Position numbers and translations under genes: made by a program. From a virus: a stretch of 34,103 nucleotides of DNA. The stretch lies in IMG/VR virus record IMGVR_UViG_3300023179_000299, positions 1 through 34,103 of that record. One strand, given 5' to 3'. This document shows positions 13,890 through 21,208 of this stretch, piece by piece; position 1 is the stretch's first letter; each line of letters begins with the position of its first letter. A model generated the notes under the pieces. That model was not told the origin of the DNA. It worked only from the letters and a program-made list of their open reading frames with translations, and ran no database searches.

Positions 13890-14780
13890 GTGTCAGAAGA
13901 ATTCGATTCCGAACTAGAAACCGGATTTACAATGATGCCGAACGTGGTCTGGGATATTGGCCTGTCTGGCAACGAGATGATCGTGCTTCTTAGGATTATC
14001 TATCGAGCTGGCTTGCGAGGTCAGTGCTTTGAATCCAGAGTCAGCATAGCTAAGGCTTGCGATATTCATGAGCGAACTGTCGGAACAATTTTTGCGGAAC
14101 TAGAAAGCCTAAATATCGTGCAAATCATAAGGCGGCGAGCTGAGAACAAGCCGAATCTCATTCGCGTCCGACATCCTGCCGCTTGGATAAGCAAATGTAA
14201 AAAAACTGCAACGAAGGAGCAACCTCAGGATCTCAGATCCGGAGGGCTTAGGATCTCAGATCCGGAGCCTCCGGATGTCAGATCCTATGGAACTATATTC
14301 CCTGAACTAAACTCCATTGAACAAGATTCCTTTCTTAATACGGTTGCAACGGCTGAAGCCGCTGCGCCTCAGAAGGCCATTGAGCCAGAAGTCTTGATTG
14401 ATGAGCCAAAAGCCAAAGCTCAGAAGTCAGCAGGTTCGCTTATCTTTGAAGCATATCGAGAAGCCTATCTCAGACGGTACAACGTGGAGCCGCTGAGAAA
14501 CTCCAAGACCAATGGTATTTGCAGCCAGATTTCCAAACAATTACCGCTTGATGAAGCCATTGCCTTGATGCACTTCTTCCTTCAGCAGAACGTCGCTTTC
14601 TACATCCAGCGCGGCCATGCCATTCAGCTTGCCTTAGGCGACCTTCAAGCCTTGCGAACAAATATGTTGAACAACCAAGCAATGTCTTCTAGGCAGGCCC
14701 AACTTGCTGACAAGCAGCAGGCACAGAAAAACGCTTTGCAGAACTATCTGGAGAATAGGGAAAAGTATGCTCTCAAGTAA
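13890..14780 (+). CDS. Replication initiator (lambda O-like layout)
   Basis: 296 residues from GTG 13890, five bases after AAGGAGG. Residues about 15-100 form a winged-helix DNA-binding domain (GNEMIVLLRIIYRAGL..., ESRVSIAKACDIHERTVGTI). Residues about 112-170 are a linker, encoded partly by the iteron array. Residues about 180-280 form a helical domain seen in phage replication proteins (IFEAYREAYLRRYNVEP, then FYIQRGHAIQLALGDLQALR). DNA-binding domain, linker carrying the origin, and C-terminal partner-binding domain is the plan of lambda O, which binds its own gene and loads helicase via P. Function is inferred from domain layout and the iterons. Confidence 0.75.
   Translation: MSEEFDSELETGFTMMPNVVWDIGLSGNEMIVLLRIIYRAGLRGQCFESRVSIAKACDIHERTVGTIFAELESLNIVQIIRRRAENKPNLIRVRHPAAWISKCKKTATKEQPQDLRSGGLRISDPEPPDVRSYGTIFPELNSIEQDSFLNTVATAEAAAPQKAIEPEVLIDEPKAKAQKSAGSLIFEAYREAYLRRYNVEPLRNSKTNGICSQISKQLPLDEAIALMHFFLQQNVAFYIQRGHAIQLALGDLQALRTNMLNNQAMSSRQAQLADKQQAQKNALQNYLENREKYALK
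14227..14286. other. Candidate replication origin: palindromic iterons inside the initiator gene
   Basis: Two exact 18-base copies of AGGATCTCAGATCCGGAG (14227-14244 and 14250-14267) lie 23 bases apart. A third, inverted and slightly diverged copy follows at 14268-14286. Each unit is centred on the near-palindrome GGATCT-C-AGATCC, and the three centres are spaced 23 and 22 bases, about two helical turns. The block contains five GATC sites. The following 55 bases are AT-rich. The placement in the initiator linker matches the lambda origin. Confidence 0.7.
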
Positions 14781-15363
14781 AACCATTACTTTTATCGTTG
14801 GAGCCTTTGCGGCCAATGGCATCGAGCTGAATGAAGGAGCGATGGCAGTTATCGAGGCCGCTTTAGAAGACCAGGACGAGGAACTTATTCGCAAAGCTAC
14901 AACAAACGCCTTAAAAAAAGGCGAACGTATGAGCTTGGCCGCCATCAACAAAGAGTTGGCCGAACTCAAAGGCGAAAGAGTGTCAAAGAAGGACGCTGCT
15001 GCATTGGCAGAGAGAGCCTTTGCCTTGCTTCGATTTCCTCAACGAACAGGCCAGGGCGCGGCGGAAAGCCATGATTCAGAGGCATACGCTCTGCTGACCT
15101 CAATCGGTTCTTGGTGGGATGTTCACAATCGTTCCGAGTTCGACTTGAAAGGACTTAAGCAAGACCTTAAGGACATGGCACCAAAGGTTATCAAAGAACG
15201 CCAGCAAGCTGCCTTGACTGCCTCGACCGATGAAAGACTCAAGCTCGCTTCTGAAATGCAGCCGCGGCCTTCTTTGGAAGTCTTTGTGCCCGATCCAGAT
15301 ATTGCTCGGAAAATAGAAGAAATGACGAAAGCTAATCTTGCAAAGCTGAAGGCAAAGCGATGA
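14767..15363 (+). CDS. Possible helicase-loader-type replication protein (position-based)
   Basis: 198 residues from ATG 14767, behind AGGG and overlapping the initiator gene by 14 bases. The protein is helical and charged. It starts SSKTITFIVGAFAANGIELNEG, has a Lys/Glu-rich centre, a Trp-Trp segment (SIGSWWDVHN) and a basic C-terminus. I recognise no domain. The gene directly after an O-like initiator is often a helicase loader (P or DnaC type), but there is no visible Walker A motif, so a P-type role is only a guess from position. Confidence 0.75.
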   Translation: MLSSKTITFIVGAFAANGIELNEGAMAVIEAALEDQDEELIRKATTNALKKGERMSLAAINKELAELKGERVSKKDAAALAERAFALLRFPQRTGQGAAESHDSEAYALLTSIGSWWDVHNRSEFDLKGLKQDLKDMAPKVIKERQQAALTASTDERLKLASEMQPRPSLEVFVPDPDIARKIEEMTKANLAKLKAKR

Positions 15364-15758
15364 ACCACGATAAACTTGAACGCAAGAACCTCATCTTCCA
15401 CCTCGAAGGCCAGCTCAAGAAAGGCTATCCGAGGCAAGTCATGAATCAACAGCTCATCAAGGAAGTCTCTGAGAAGACCATGATGAGTCGAGCCTGGCTT
15501 ATCAAAATGGAAGTGCCAGTCGATATGGCTGGAGATTGCAGCCAAGCCATGACTTGGGTTCAGTCGAGAATCCATAACTTCATCGGTGCTGGCTTCTACC
15601 ACCTCGGAACCGAGGCAGCCATCAAGGAAGTCTCAATTGATGGAAAGAAGCAGGAAGTGCCTTTCTGGTTCATTCATGTTGTTCATCCGGAATACAAAGA
15701 CCCAAGAGATTGCGTGGAGAAGTGCGTGGATTACAACCACAAAGAATGGTCAACGTGA
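15360..15758 (+). CDS. Hypothetical protein (132 aa)
   Basis: ATG 15360 overlaps the previous stop (ATGA), with AAGG upstream. The N-terminal helix is basic. The second half is an alpha/beta stretch (FWFIHVVHPEYKDPRD, then CVEKCVDYNHKEW). It belongs to the replication operon. No family recognised. Confidence 0.75.
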   Translation: MNHDKLERKNLIFHLEGQLKKGYPRQVMNQQLIKEVSEKTMMSRAWLIKMEVPVDMAGDCSQAMTWVQSRIHNFIGAGFYHLGTEAAIKEVSIDGKKQEVPFWFIHVVHPEYKDPRDCVEKCVDYNHKEWST

Positions 15759-15824
15759 GAACTTGCGGCGAGATCTCATATTGATAGGCAGATTGATGTA
15801 CACTGTTGAAAACAGAGGTCATCA

Positions 15825-16184
15825 ATGGAAATCGAACTGATTCAAAAGATTCTGCCGCTTGATTGTGGAAAGACCGGCAAGCTGGTGCTGCTCATCATGG
15901 CCGCACACCTCAGCGAGAAACAATGGTTCGTAAAAGACCTGATGGAAATCATTGGCGGAGATGCCAAGACGGTTCGCTTCGCATTGCGTGAGCTTGTGGA
16001 CAGAAGGCTTGTGAACCTGGTCGGCAAGACGGAATTGCAAGCCAACATCTTTGAACTCAACGTCAAAGAAGTCCTTAAGTACCAGCTACCATACCTCGAC
16101 CGAGATACGCGTTTCGCTTTAGAACGTCTTGGGCGTCAAGCTCAACAACACCATCTTCCTCGCAGCACTCGACCAAAGCCTTGA
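15825..16184 (+). CDS. Small winged-helix protein
   Basis: 119 residues from ATG 15825, behind AGAGG. Residues about 15-70 fit a winged helix (GKLVLLIMAAHLS, KDLMEIIGGDAKTVRFALREL, then the wing RRLVNLVGK), so it probably binds DNA. A TGTACACT word 26 bases upstream resembles the -10 words before the capsid and tail-tube genes, without a good -35. The last 110 bases overlap a convergent minus gene, and the final 20 residues (Gln/His/Arg-rich) look like unconstrained read-through. Confidence 0.7.
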   Translation: MEIELIQKILPLDCGKTGKLVLLIMAAHLSEKQWFVKDLMEIIGGDAKTVRFALRELVDRRLVNLVGKTELQANIFELNVKEVLKYQLPYLDRDTRFALERLGRQAQQHHLPRSTRPKP

Positions 16185-16479
16185 GAAACAGCTTCACGAG
16201 CTTGCTTGCCAAGCCAGGTGAGACTTCAATCTTGCAGTTCTCTGTCACGTCATTGCGAAACAGACAAACCACATGATTGAAGCTCATCTGCTCATCCAGC
16301 ATCACGGAATAGAACTGGCCTTCAACCAACGAAAGCTCGTACTCGTTCATGCGCTCGATGATGTACTGGTAAACATCGCAAAGCGTGTTTTCTTCAGCCA
16401 GTCGAAGGATTTCTTGTCGTTCACTGAAAGACAATTTCAGTTCTTTGATGTCTTGCGTTCGGCCAATCAGAGCATTCAC
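16075..16479 (-). CDS. Hypothetical protein (134 aa)
   Basis: Starts at GTG 16479, overlapping the upstream stop (GTGA), with GTGGAG eight bases before. It is mainly helical (SFSERQEILRLAEENTLCDVY, in parts), then a strand-containing middle (FYSVMLDEQMSFNHVVCLF) and an acidic C-terminal helix. No family recognised. It converges on the winged-helix gene with a 110-base overlap and no terminator. Confidence 0.7.
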   Translation of the reverse strand: MNALIGRTQDIKELKLSFSERQEILRLAEENTLCDVYQYIIERMNEYELSLVEGQFYSVMLDEQMSFNHVVCLFRNDVTENCKIEVSPGLASKLVKLFLKALVECCEEDGVVELDAQDVLKRNAYLGRGMVAGT

Positions 16480-16808
16480 TCAGCAGACTCCACAGCATTG
16501 TCGAGCTTGAACAACATCAACGCAGCAACGGCTTTCAAAGGATTTACCTTGTCCTTCAAGGCGTCCTCGAAATACTTCACGTCCTCTTTGGCTTTCTTGT
16601 AGTTCTCGTTGCCTTGCACTTCACGTTTCGCACGTTCTGTTTCAACAAGCGCTTCAGCCAGACGGTTTTCCATCTCTTCGCGTGACAAATTGCAAAGGTC
16701 TTGGACGTGTTCAATATCCAATTCCTTTGAGATTTGAGCTGCGAGTTTCTCAGGAATGCCTTGTTCTTCAATCAGAAACGAACGCGATGACCACAGTTCA
16801 TCTTGCAT
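16476..16808 (-). CDS. Hypothetical helical protein (110 aa)
   Basis: ATG 16808 follows GGAGGCAC. The whole protein is charged helix, with a coiled-coil-like centre (EEMENRLAEALVETERAKRE). It is the first gene of a two-gene minus unit, divergent from the terminase genes. A TATACG word with an upstream TG could be its extended -10 box. No family recognised. Confidence 0.7.
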   Translation of the reverse strand: MQDELWSSRSFLIEEQGIPEKLAAQISKELDIEHVQDLCNLSREEMENRLAEALVETERAKREVQGNENYKKAKEDVKYFEDALKDKVNPLKAVAALMLFKLDNAVESAE

Positions 16809-16884
16809 GTTTGTGCCTCCATGTTATTTGACTAGCCGCTTCGTATAGCAGAAGATTGCCTAAGATGAAAGCATGGAAGGCACA

Positions 16885-17355
16885 ATGAAACTGACCAACG
16901 CACAACACGAAGAAGCACTCCGAGCCATACGCAATGGCGCTTCTGTGCATCAGATTGCGGCAAAGTACAAACTCAGCATTGATGAATCAAACGAACTGAT
17001 TGCAGTCGTTGCAAGAGAAACACGCGAAGGTGCAAGCAGTCATCGCATCATGCTCCGCGCTTTGTTGCGTGAGCAAGCACCGCTGGCGTTGAAGACGTTG
17101 GTTGACCTTTGCCAGCCGAACTTGAACGTCGAGAATCAAATGGACTTGCAGGTACTGAACCTGCGACTCAAGGCTGCTGAGAAAATTCTTGGCTATGCAA
17201 GCCGCATGATGATTGAAGATGTCGTGACTGGCATGGTGGAAGCTGGTAAGGAAGAACAGATGCAAGAAACGCTGTTCGACTTTGAATCGGTTGTCAATCC
17301 AGATGGTGGCACGACTCTTGTCGCGCAACCTAAACTCAAGTTGGTTGAGAATTGA
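16885..17355 (+). CDS. Terminase small subunit (predicted)
   Basis: 156 residues from ATG 16885, behind AAGGCAC. An in-frame ATG at 16873 lacks a ribosome site. Residues about 8-40 form an HTH (AIRNGASVHQIAAKYKLSIDES), the DNA-recognition part of small terminases. Central helices (APLALKTLVDLCQ, VLNLRLKAAEKIL) would form the oligomer core. It selects phage DNA and presents it to the large subunit, whose gene starts two bases after this stop. The family call relies on HTH plus position. TTGACT and GAAGAT, 17 bases apart, may be its promoter. Confidence 0.8.
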   Translation: MKLTNAQHEEALRAIRNGASVHQIAAKYKLSIDESNELIAVVARETREGASSHRIMLRALLREQAPLALKTLVDLCQPNLNVENQMDLQVLNLRLKAAEKILGYASRMMIEDVVTGMVEAGKEEQMQETLFDFESVVNPDGGTTLVAQPKLKLVEN

Positions 17356-17356
17356 G

Positions 17357-18775
17357 ATGCAGCTTACACTTCCGAAGCCGTATTCATCGTGGCAAAAGCA
17401 TCTTATCAATGAAAAAACGCGATTAATTTGCCTGGCACTAGGGACAAAGGTCGGTAAGACTTTAGGCGGAGCTGGTCGCATTGCGAACTTCAGTTTCCAA
17501 GCTCCACGCGAACAAGCAGCACTTTATCGAATTGTCGCTCCGACATATCAGCAAGCCAGCATCACTTACAAATATCTTGACCGATTGTTTCCACAGGTGC
17601 TTCCGCCTCAAGCTGGATTGACTCCTGAGCAATACAAAGCAGCGCAGCATCAATGGTCACAACTCACGCCAGAGCGCAGCGAATCGCGCATGAGAATGAA
17701 GTGGAATCACAACGGTGCAATCATTCAGTGCGTTCATGCTCAAGATCCAGAACGTAGCATTGAAGGTGAGCGCACACACGGAAACCTAATTGACGAAGCT
17801 GCAAAATGTTCAGCTCAGACATTCGCTTCGGTTATGTCCACAACTTCGCAAACTGGCGGCTGGATTGCTTTGACTTCAACTCCAAGAGGTAAGAACTTTT
17901 TCTACGATTTATACCGCCAATGCCAAGAACACATGGCTTGGTCAGAAAAGCACCAAAAACCATATGAAATGTTCTGTGCAACGGCCAGGACGATTGATTC
18001 GCCTTATGTTGACAAGCGCGTGGTTGAGCAGGCGAAGCTCTCACTGCCTGACAGGCTGTTCCGCCAGCTTTACCTTGCCGAGTTCCTTGATGACGGTTCG
18101 GTCTTTGTCGGGCATCGAGATTGCGTTGAAGGCGATTTGATTGACGTTCACGGCAAGATGCAAGCCTGGCAGGTACCAGATGCCAAGACACGCAAGGTGG
18201 TCATCGGAGCCGACTGGGCAAAGAGAACGGACTATGGCGTCTTCATTGCCTTCGAAGTTGGAACCTCAAGACCGCGAGTCGTTGGCTTTCGCCGCTTCCA
18301 AGGCTTGGACTACAAGGTCGCCATTCGAGAGCTGTACCAGTTCACCGAGCAGTTCAACGAAGTCCTGCTGATTCGCCATGACCGCACTGGTATTGGTGAC
18401 GTCATCAACGATATGCTCTCAAACTTCAGTTGTCCGATTGATCCGGTCGTGTTCACCAACGAAAGCAAGTCATCAATGGTTGATGCCTATATGGTGGCCA
18501 TTGAGACACGGAACCTCGTTCTGCCGAACTGGCTTGACCTCATCAAAGAGCATGACAACTACGACGTGAAGATGAGCGTCCTTGGAAAGCCAACCTATTC
18601 GGCACCGCCTGGATTGCATGACGACATCGTGACCGCCTGCTTCTTGGCTTGGTCAGCCGTCCTTGAGACTCAAGACCGTGTATTTGATGTGCGTTTCTTG
18701 GAAGACCTGCCAAAAACTGCGCTTTCCGTGGAGTCGTGGTACGCTAACCTCGCCGACGAAAACGATGACTTCTGA
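17357..18775 (+). CDS. terL: Terminase large subunit (packaging ATPase/nuclease)
   Basis: 472 residues from ATG 17357. The ATPase half shows Walker A G29-TKVGKT35, Walker B LID146-EA and the coupling motif TSTPRG. The RNase H-like nuclease half has D286 (IGADWAKRTDYG), D342 (RHDRTG) and D422-D423 (LHDDIVTAC), the three acidic metal-binding positions. It pumps DNA into the prohead through the portal and cuts it. The motifs fit the Terminase_6 type. The ribosome site is weak, so translation is probably coupled to the small subunit. Confidence 0.97.
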   Translation: MQLTLPKPYSSWQKHLINEKTRLICLALGTKVGKTLGGAGRIANFSFQAPREQAALYRIVAPTYQQASITYKYLDRLFPQVLPPQAGLTPEQYKAAQHQWSQLTPERSESRMRMKWNHNGAIIQCVHAQDPERSIEGERTHGNLIDEAAKCSAQTFASVMSTTSQTGGWIALTSTPRGKNFFYDLYRQCQEHMAWSEKHQKPYEMFCATARTIDSPYVDKRVVEQAKLSLPDRLFRQLYLAEFLDDGSVFVGHRDCVEGDLIDVHGKMQAWQVPDAKTRKVVIGADWAKRTDYGVFIAFEVGTSRPRVVGFRRFQGLDYKVAIRELYQFTEQFNEVLLIRHDRTGIGDVINDMLSNFSCPIDPVVFTNESKSSMVDAYMVAIETRNLVLPNWLDLIKEHDNYDVKMSVLGKPTYSAPPGLHDDIVTACFLAWSAVLETQDRVFDVRFLEDLPKTALSVESWYANLADENDDF

Positions 18776-18807
18776 CGCAATCCATCACCAACCGGAGCAG
18801 AGACAAG

Positions 18808-19026
18808 ATGGCCTTGGTCGTGCAGCTTAAAAAAGGCGAAGCACTCAGAGTCGGTGACCAAGTGTTGATCGTAAGCGCAAGCCGTGGTGCTCGCATTGTC
18901 CTGGACGCTCCAAAAGATGTGAAGATTGAACGGCTCGGAGTCTTGCACGATGAGGAACAACGAGATGCGGAACGACAAGGAGCGGTCATCGTCAAAAGAG
19001 CGAATGAGGCGAAAGCCAAGGAGTGA
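18808..19026 (+). CDS. CsrA-like RNA-binding regulator
   Basis: 72 residues. Residues 3-44 align with CsrA/RsmA: KKGEALRVGDQV corresponds to RRVGETLMIGDEV, RIVLDAPKDVKIER to RIGVNAPKEVSVHR, and R42 occupies the place of the RNA-binding Arg44. CsrA dimers bind GGA motifs in mRNA leaders and change translation or stability. At the other RNA-contact edge K8-K9 partly replace the usual Arg-Arg. The C-terminus extends as a charged helix. It sits between terminase and portal genes, and the portal frame starts inside it. The role is unknown: it could regulate phage mRNAs or take over host CsrA targets. Confidence 0.8.
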   Translation: MALVVQLKKGEALRVGDQVLIVSASRGARIVLDAPKDVKIERLGVLHDEEQRDAERQGAVIVKRANEAKAKE

Positions 19027-21208
19027 TTATTCGCTTCGCTATATTGATCCCAACGGAATGCCTTCAGATGAGCCTTTCAACTCGGCATGGTCGGTTGAAA
19101 CCAAGGCATTTCTGACAAGCCAGAACCTAAAGGCTTTGTTCTTCAGCGAGGATTGGGTTTTCATTTGCGTCGATGCTTACGCTCAACCGATTTCGTCATT
19201 GCCGTTGCAGGTCATCCGCAAAGGCTCCGAAGATGGACAAGCTGTCGAGAAGCCAGTTCAATTCCATCCAGTGTCTCAGCTTCTTGAGAATCCAAACCAG
19301 TTCGTTGATGGCGTGGCTTTGAAATACTCGCTTGCCTGCGACTACGTTCTCGGTGGCAACTCGTTCCTGTACCATGCCAAGCAAAACAAACAGGCATACC
19401 ACATCAGCTTTGACCGAGTGCAGTACAAGCTCGATGGCAACGGCTTGCCTGAAAGTTACATCGTCTATCCAGACAATGAAGAAATCATTCCAAATGTGAC
19501 CAAAGGAATCACCATCCAGCTTTCCGAGATGGTTCACGTTCGCAGACCGAACCCAAGCTCACCAATCTGGGGCCTTTCGCCATTCGTTCCAGGTAGACGC
19601 TCGGTTCTTTTCAATCGTTACTCTCAAGACTACCTGAACAGCTTCTACCTCAAAGGAGCAACGCCTCAAGGCATCCTTGAGATGGAACAATCAGCCAATG
19701 AGCAGTCTGTTCTCCGCTTGCTGCGCTCGTTTGAGTTGGCTCACACTGGCAGACGCAACCAACGCCGCACGATGCTTTTGCCGAAAGGCGTGAAGTGGTC
19801 TGCTGCCGACCACAAGATTGCCGACCAGCAAATCGTTGACCTCGTTCGCATGAACCGCGAGACAATTCTCAACACGCTGCACATTCCGAAGCACGTCGTG
19901 TCTCTTCAAGAAGCTGGCTCGCTCGGCTCAGAAGAACACAAAATGGCGCTTAAGTATTTCTGGACAGCGGCTTTGCTTCCAACGGCAAATGCTTTGGCTG
20001 CCTCTTTGACCAAACACTTCCGTCAAGCCGGAATGCTGGCAATCAATGAAGAGCTGCGCTTTGACACGTCCGAAGTAGCAATCTTGCAAGATGACCTCAA
20101 GGCCAATGCTGAGACAGCGAATTTGCTTCTCAAGACGCATACGCTCAACGAAGTTCGTGCTCAGGTCTTTGGTTTGCCTCCACTACCAGAAGGCGACTAC
20201 ACGCCTGGTGTTGCTCAACCGTTGCCAACGCTTGGTTTGACGTCAGCAGAACCAATGCCTCAGCCGGAACTGCCAAAGCTGGAGGTCATCGAAGCAGTTG
20301 AACCTCAGCCAGTATCAGAAGAACAGCCGGCGCAAGTTGAGATGCCTCAAACTAAGGAACTTGGCCGCTATGCTTCTCAGGTCAAAGCAAACGAGGACAG
20401 CTTGGACGCTTACCTGAAGAAAGAGCTGCCAACAGTGACTGAAGCTGCGTTGGACTTCCTTGCTCTTGAAGCTGAGACAGCGGTCAAAACGCTGCGTTCA
20501 AGCAAGGGCATCAAGGCAGACCTTCCATCAGCAAAAGAATACAAAAAGCGTTTGGATAAGGCGCTCAAAAGCCTTCAAAAGCAATACAATGAGAAGTTCA
20601 ATGAACCGCTTGAAGCCTCGATGAGCCTTGGCTATGACCTCCAAGCGAACATGATATTCGACAAGCCGAGCCGTGACGCTCTGCTGGCTGCTAAGCAAAC
20701 AGATGCAAAAGGTCGCTCTGCTGCCTTGGAAGCTCGCAACATCGAAACCTTCAAGAACGTCAGCAAGACAACCACCGACCGCGTGATGAAGATTGTCCAA
20801 AAAGGAATCGAAGATGGTATTTCAGTCGATGACGTGGCAAAGCTGATTGTCGAGGACTCAATCAAGATTGGTGCAAGCCGCGCTCAGACGATTGCCAGAA
20901 CGGAAACGCTCACAGCCGTTTCACTTGGACAGGCATCAATGATGGAGCTTGCTGCAAAGGCGATTCCTGGCCTCAAAAAGAGCTGGATTTCATCTCAAGA
21001 CGAAGACGTCCGTGAGTCGCACAAAGCGGTGAATGGTGAGATTCGGGATAGTGACGAAAAATTCAGCAATGGTTTAATGTATCCAAGAGATCCGGATGCC
21101 GAACCAGGCGAGTCAATCAACTGCCGATGCGTCCTAGTGACTCTGGCACCGGAAGACCTTGAAGATTATCGTGCTGAACTCGAAGCACTGAAGGAGAATG
21201 CAGAATGA
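18950..21208 (+). CDS. Portal protein fused to Mu gpF-like head morphogenesis domain
   Basis: About 752 residues from ATG 18950 (GGAG upstream). ATG 18965, with GAGGA eight bases before, is equally possible. The N-terminal ~400 residues are an HK97-type portal (VFICVDAYAQPISSLPLQV, DYVLGGNSFLY, LNTLHIPKHVVSL). A Pro/Glu-rich linker is encoded near 20200-20360. The C-terminal ~130 residues are a Mu gpF domain: RAQTIARTET, then WISSQDEDVRESH, ending with INCRC. Portals form the dodecameric DNA gate, and MuF proteins are minor head proteins that bind the portal. The two are usually separate neighbouring genes. Confidence 0.92.
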   Translation: MRNNEMRNDKERSSSKERMRRKPRSDYSLRYIDPNGMPSDEPFNSAWSVETKAFLTSQNLKALFFSEDWVFICVDAYAQPISSLPLQVIRKGSEDGQAVEKPVQFHPVSQLLENPNQFVDGVALKYSLACDYVLGGNSFLYHAKQNKQAYHISFDRVQYKLDGNGLPESYIVYPDNEEIIPNVTKGITIQLSEMVHVRRPNPSSPIWGLSPFVPGRRSVLFNRYSQDYLNSFYLKGATPQGILEMEQSANEQSVLRLLRSFELAHTGRRNQRRTMLLPKGVKWSAADHKIADQQIVDLVRMNRETILNTLHIPKHVVSLQEAGSLGSEEHKMALKYFWTAALLPTANALAASLTKHFRQAGMLAINEELRFDTSEVAILQDDLKANAETANLLLKTHTLNEVRAQVFGLPPLPEGDYTPGVAQPLPTLGLTSAEPMPQPELPKLEVIEAVEPQPVSEEQPAQVEMPQTKELGRYASQVKANEDSLDAYLKKELPTVTEAALDFLALEAETAVKTLRSSKGIKADLPSAKEYKKRLDKALKSLQKQYNEKFNEPLEASMSLGYDLQANMIFDKPSRDALLAAKQTDAKGRSAALEARNIETFKNVSKTTTDRVMKIVQKGIEDGISVDDVAKLIVEDSIKIGASRAQTIARTETLTAVSLGQASMMELAAKAIPGLKKSWISSQDEDVRESHKAVNGEIRDSDEKFSNGLMYPRDPDAEPGESINCRCVLVTLAPEDLEDYRAELEALKENAE

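Noticed and set aside
14227-14286. Short repeats that could suggest a CRISPR array
   Set aside because: Only three units with 5-base gaps, palindromic and inside a coding sequence; this is an iteron layout, not repeat-spacer structure.
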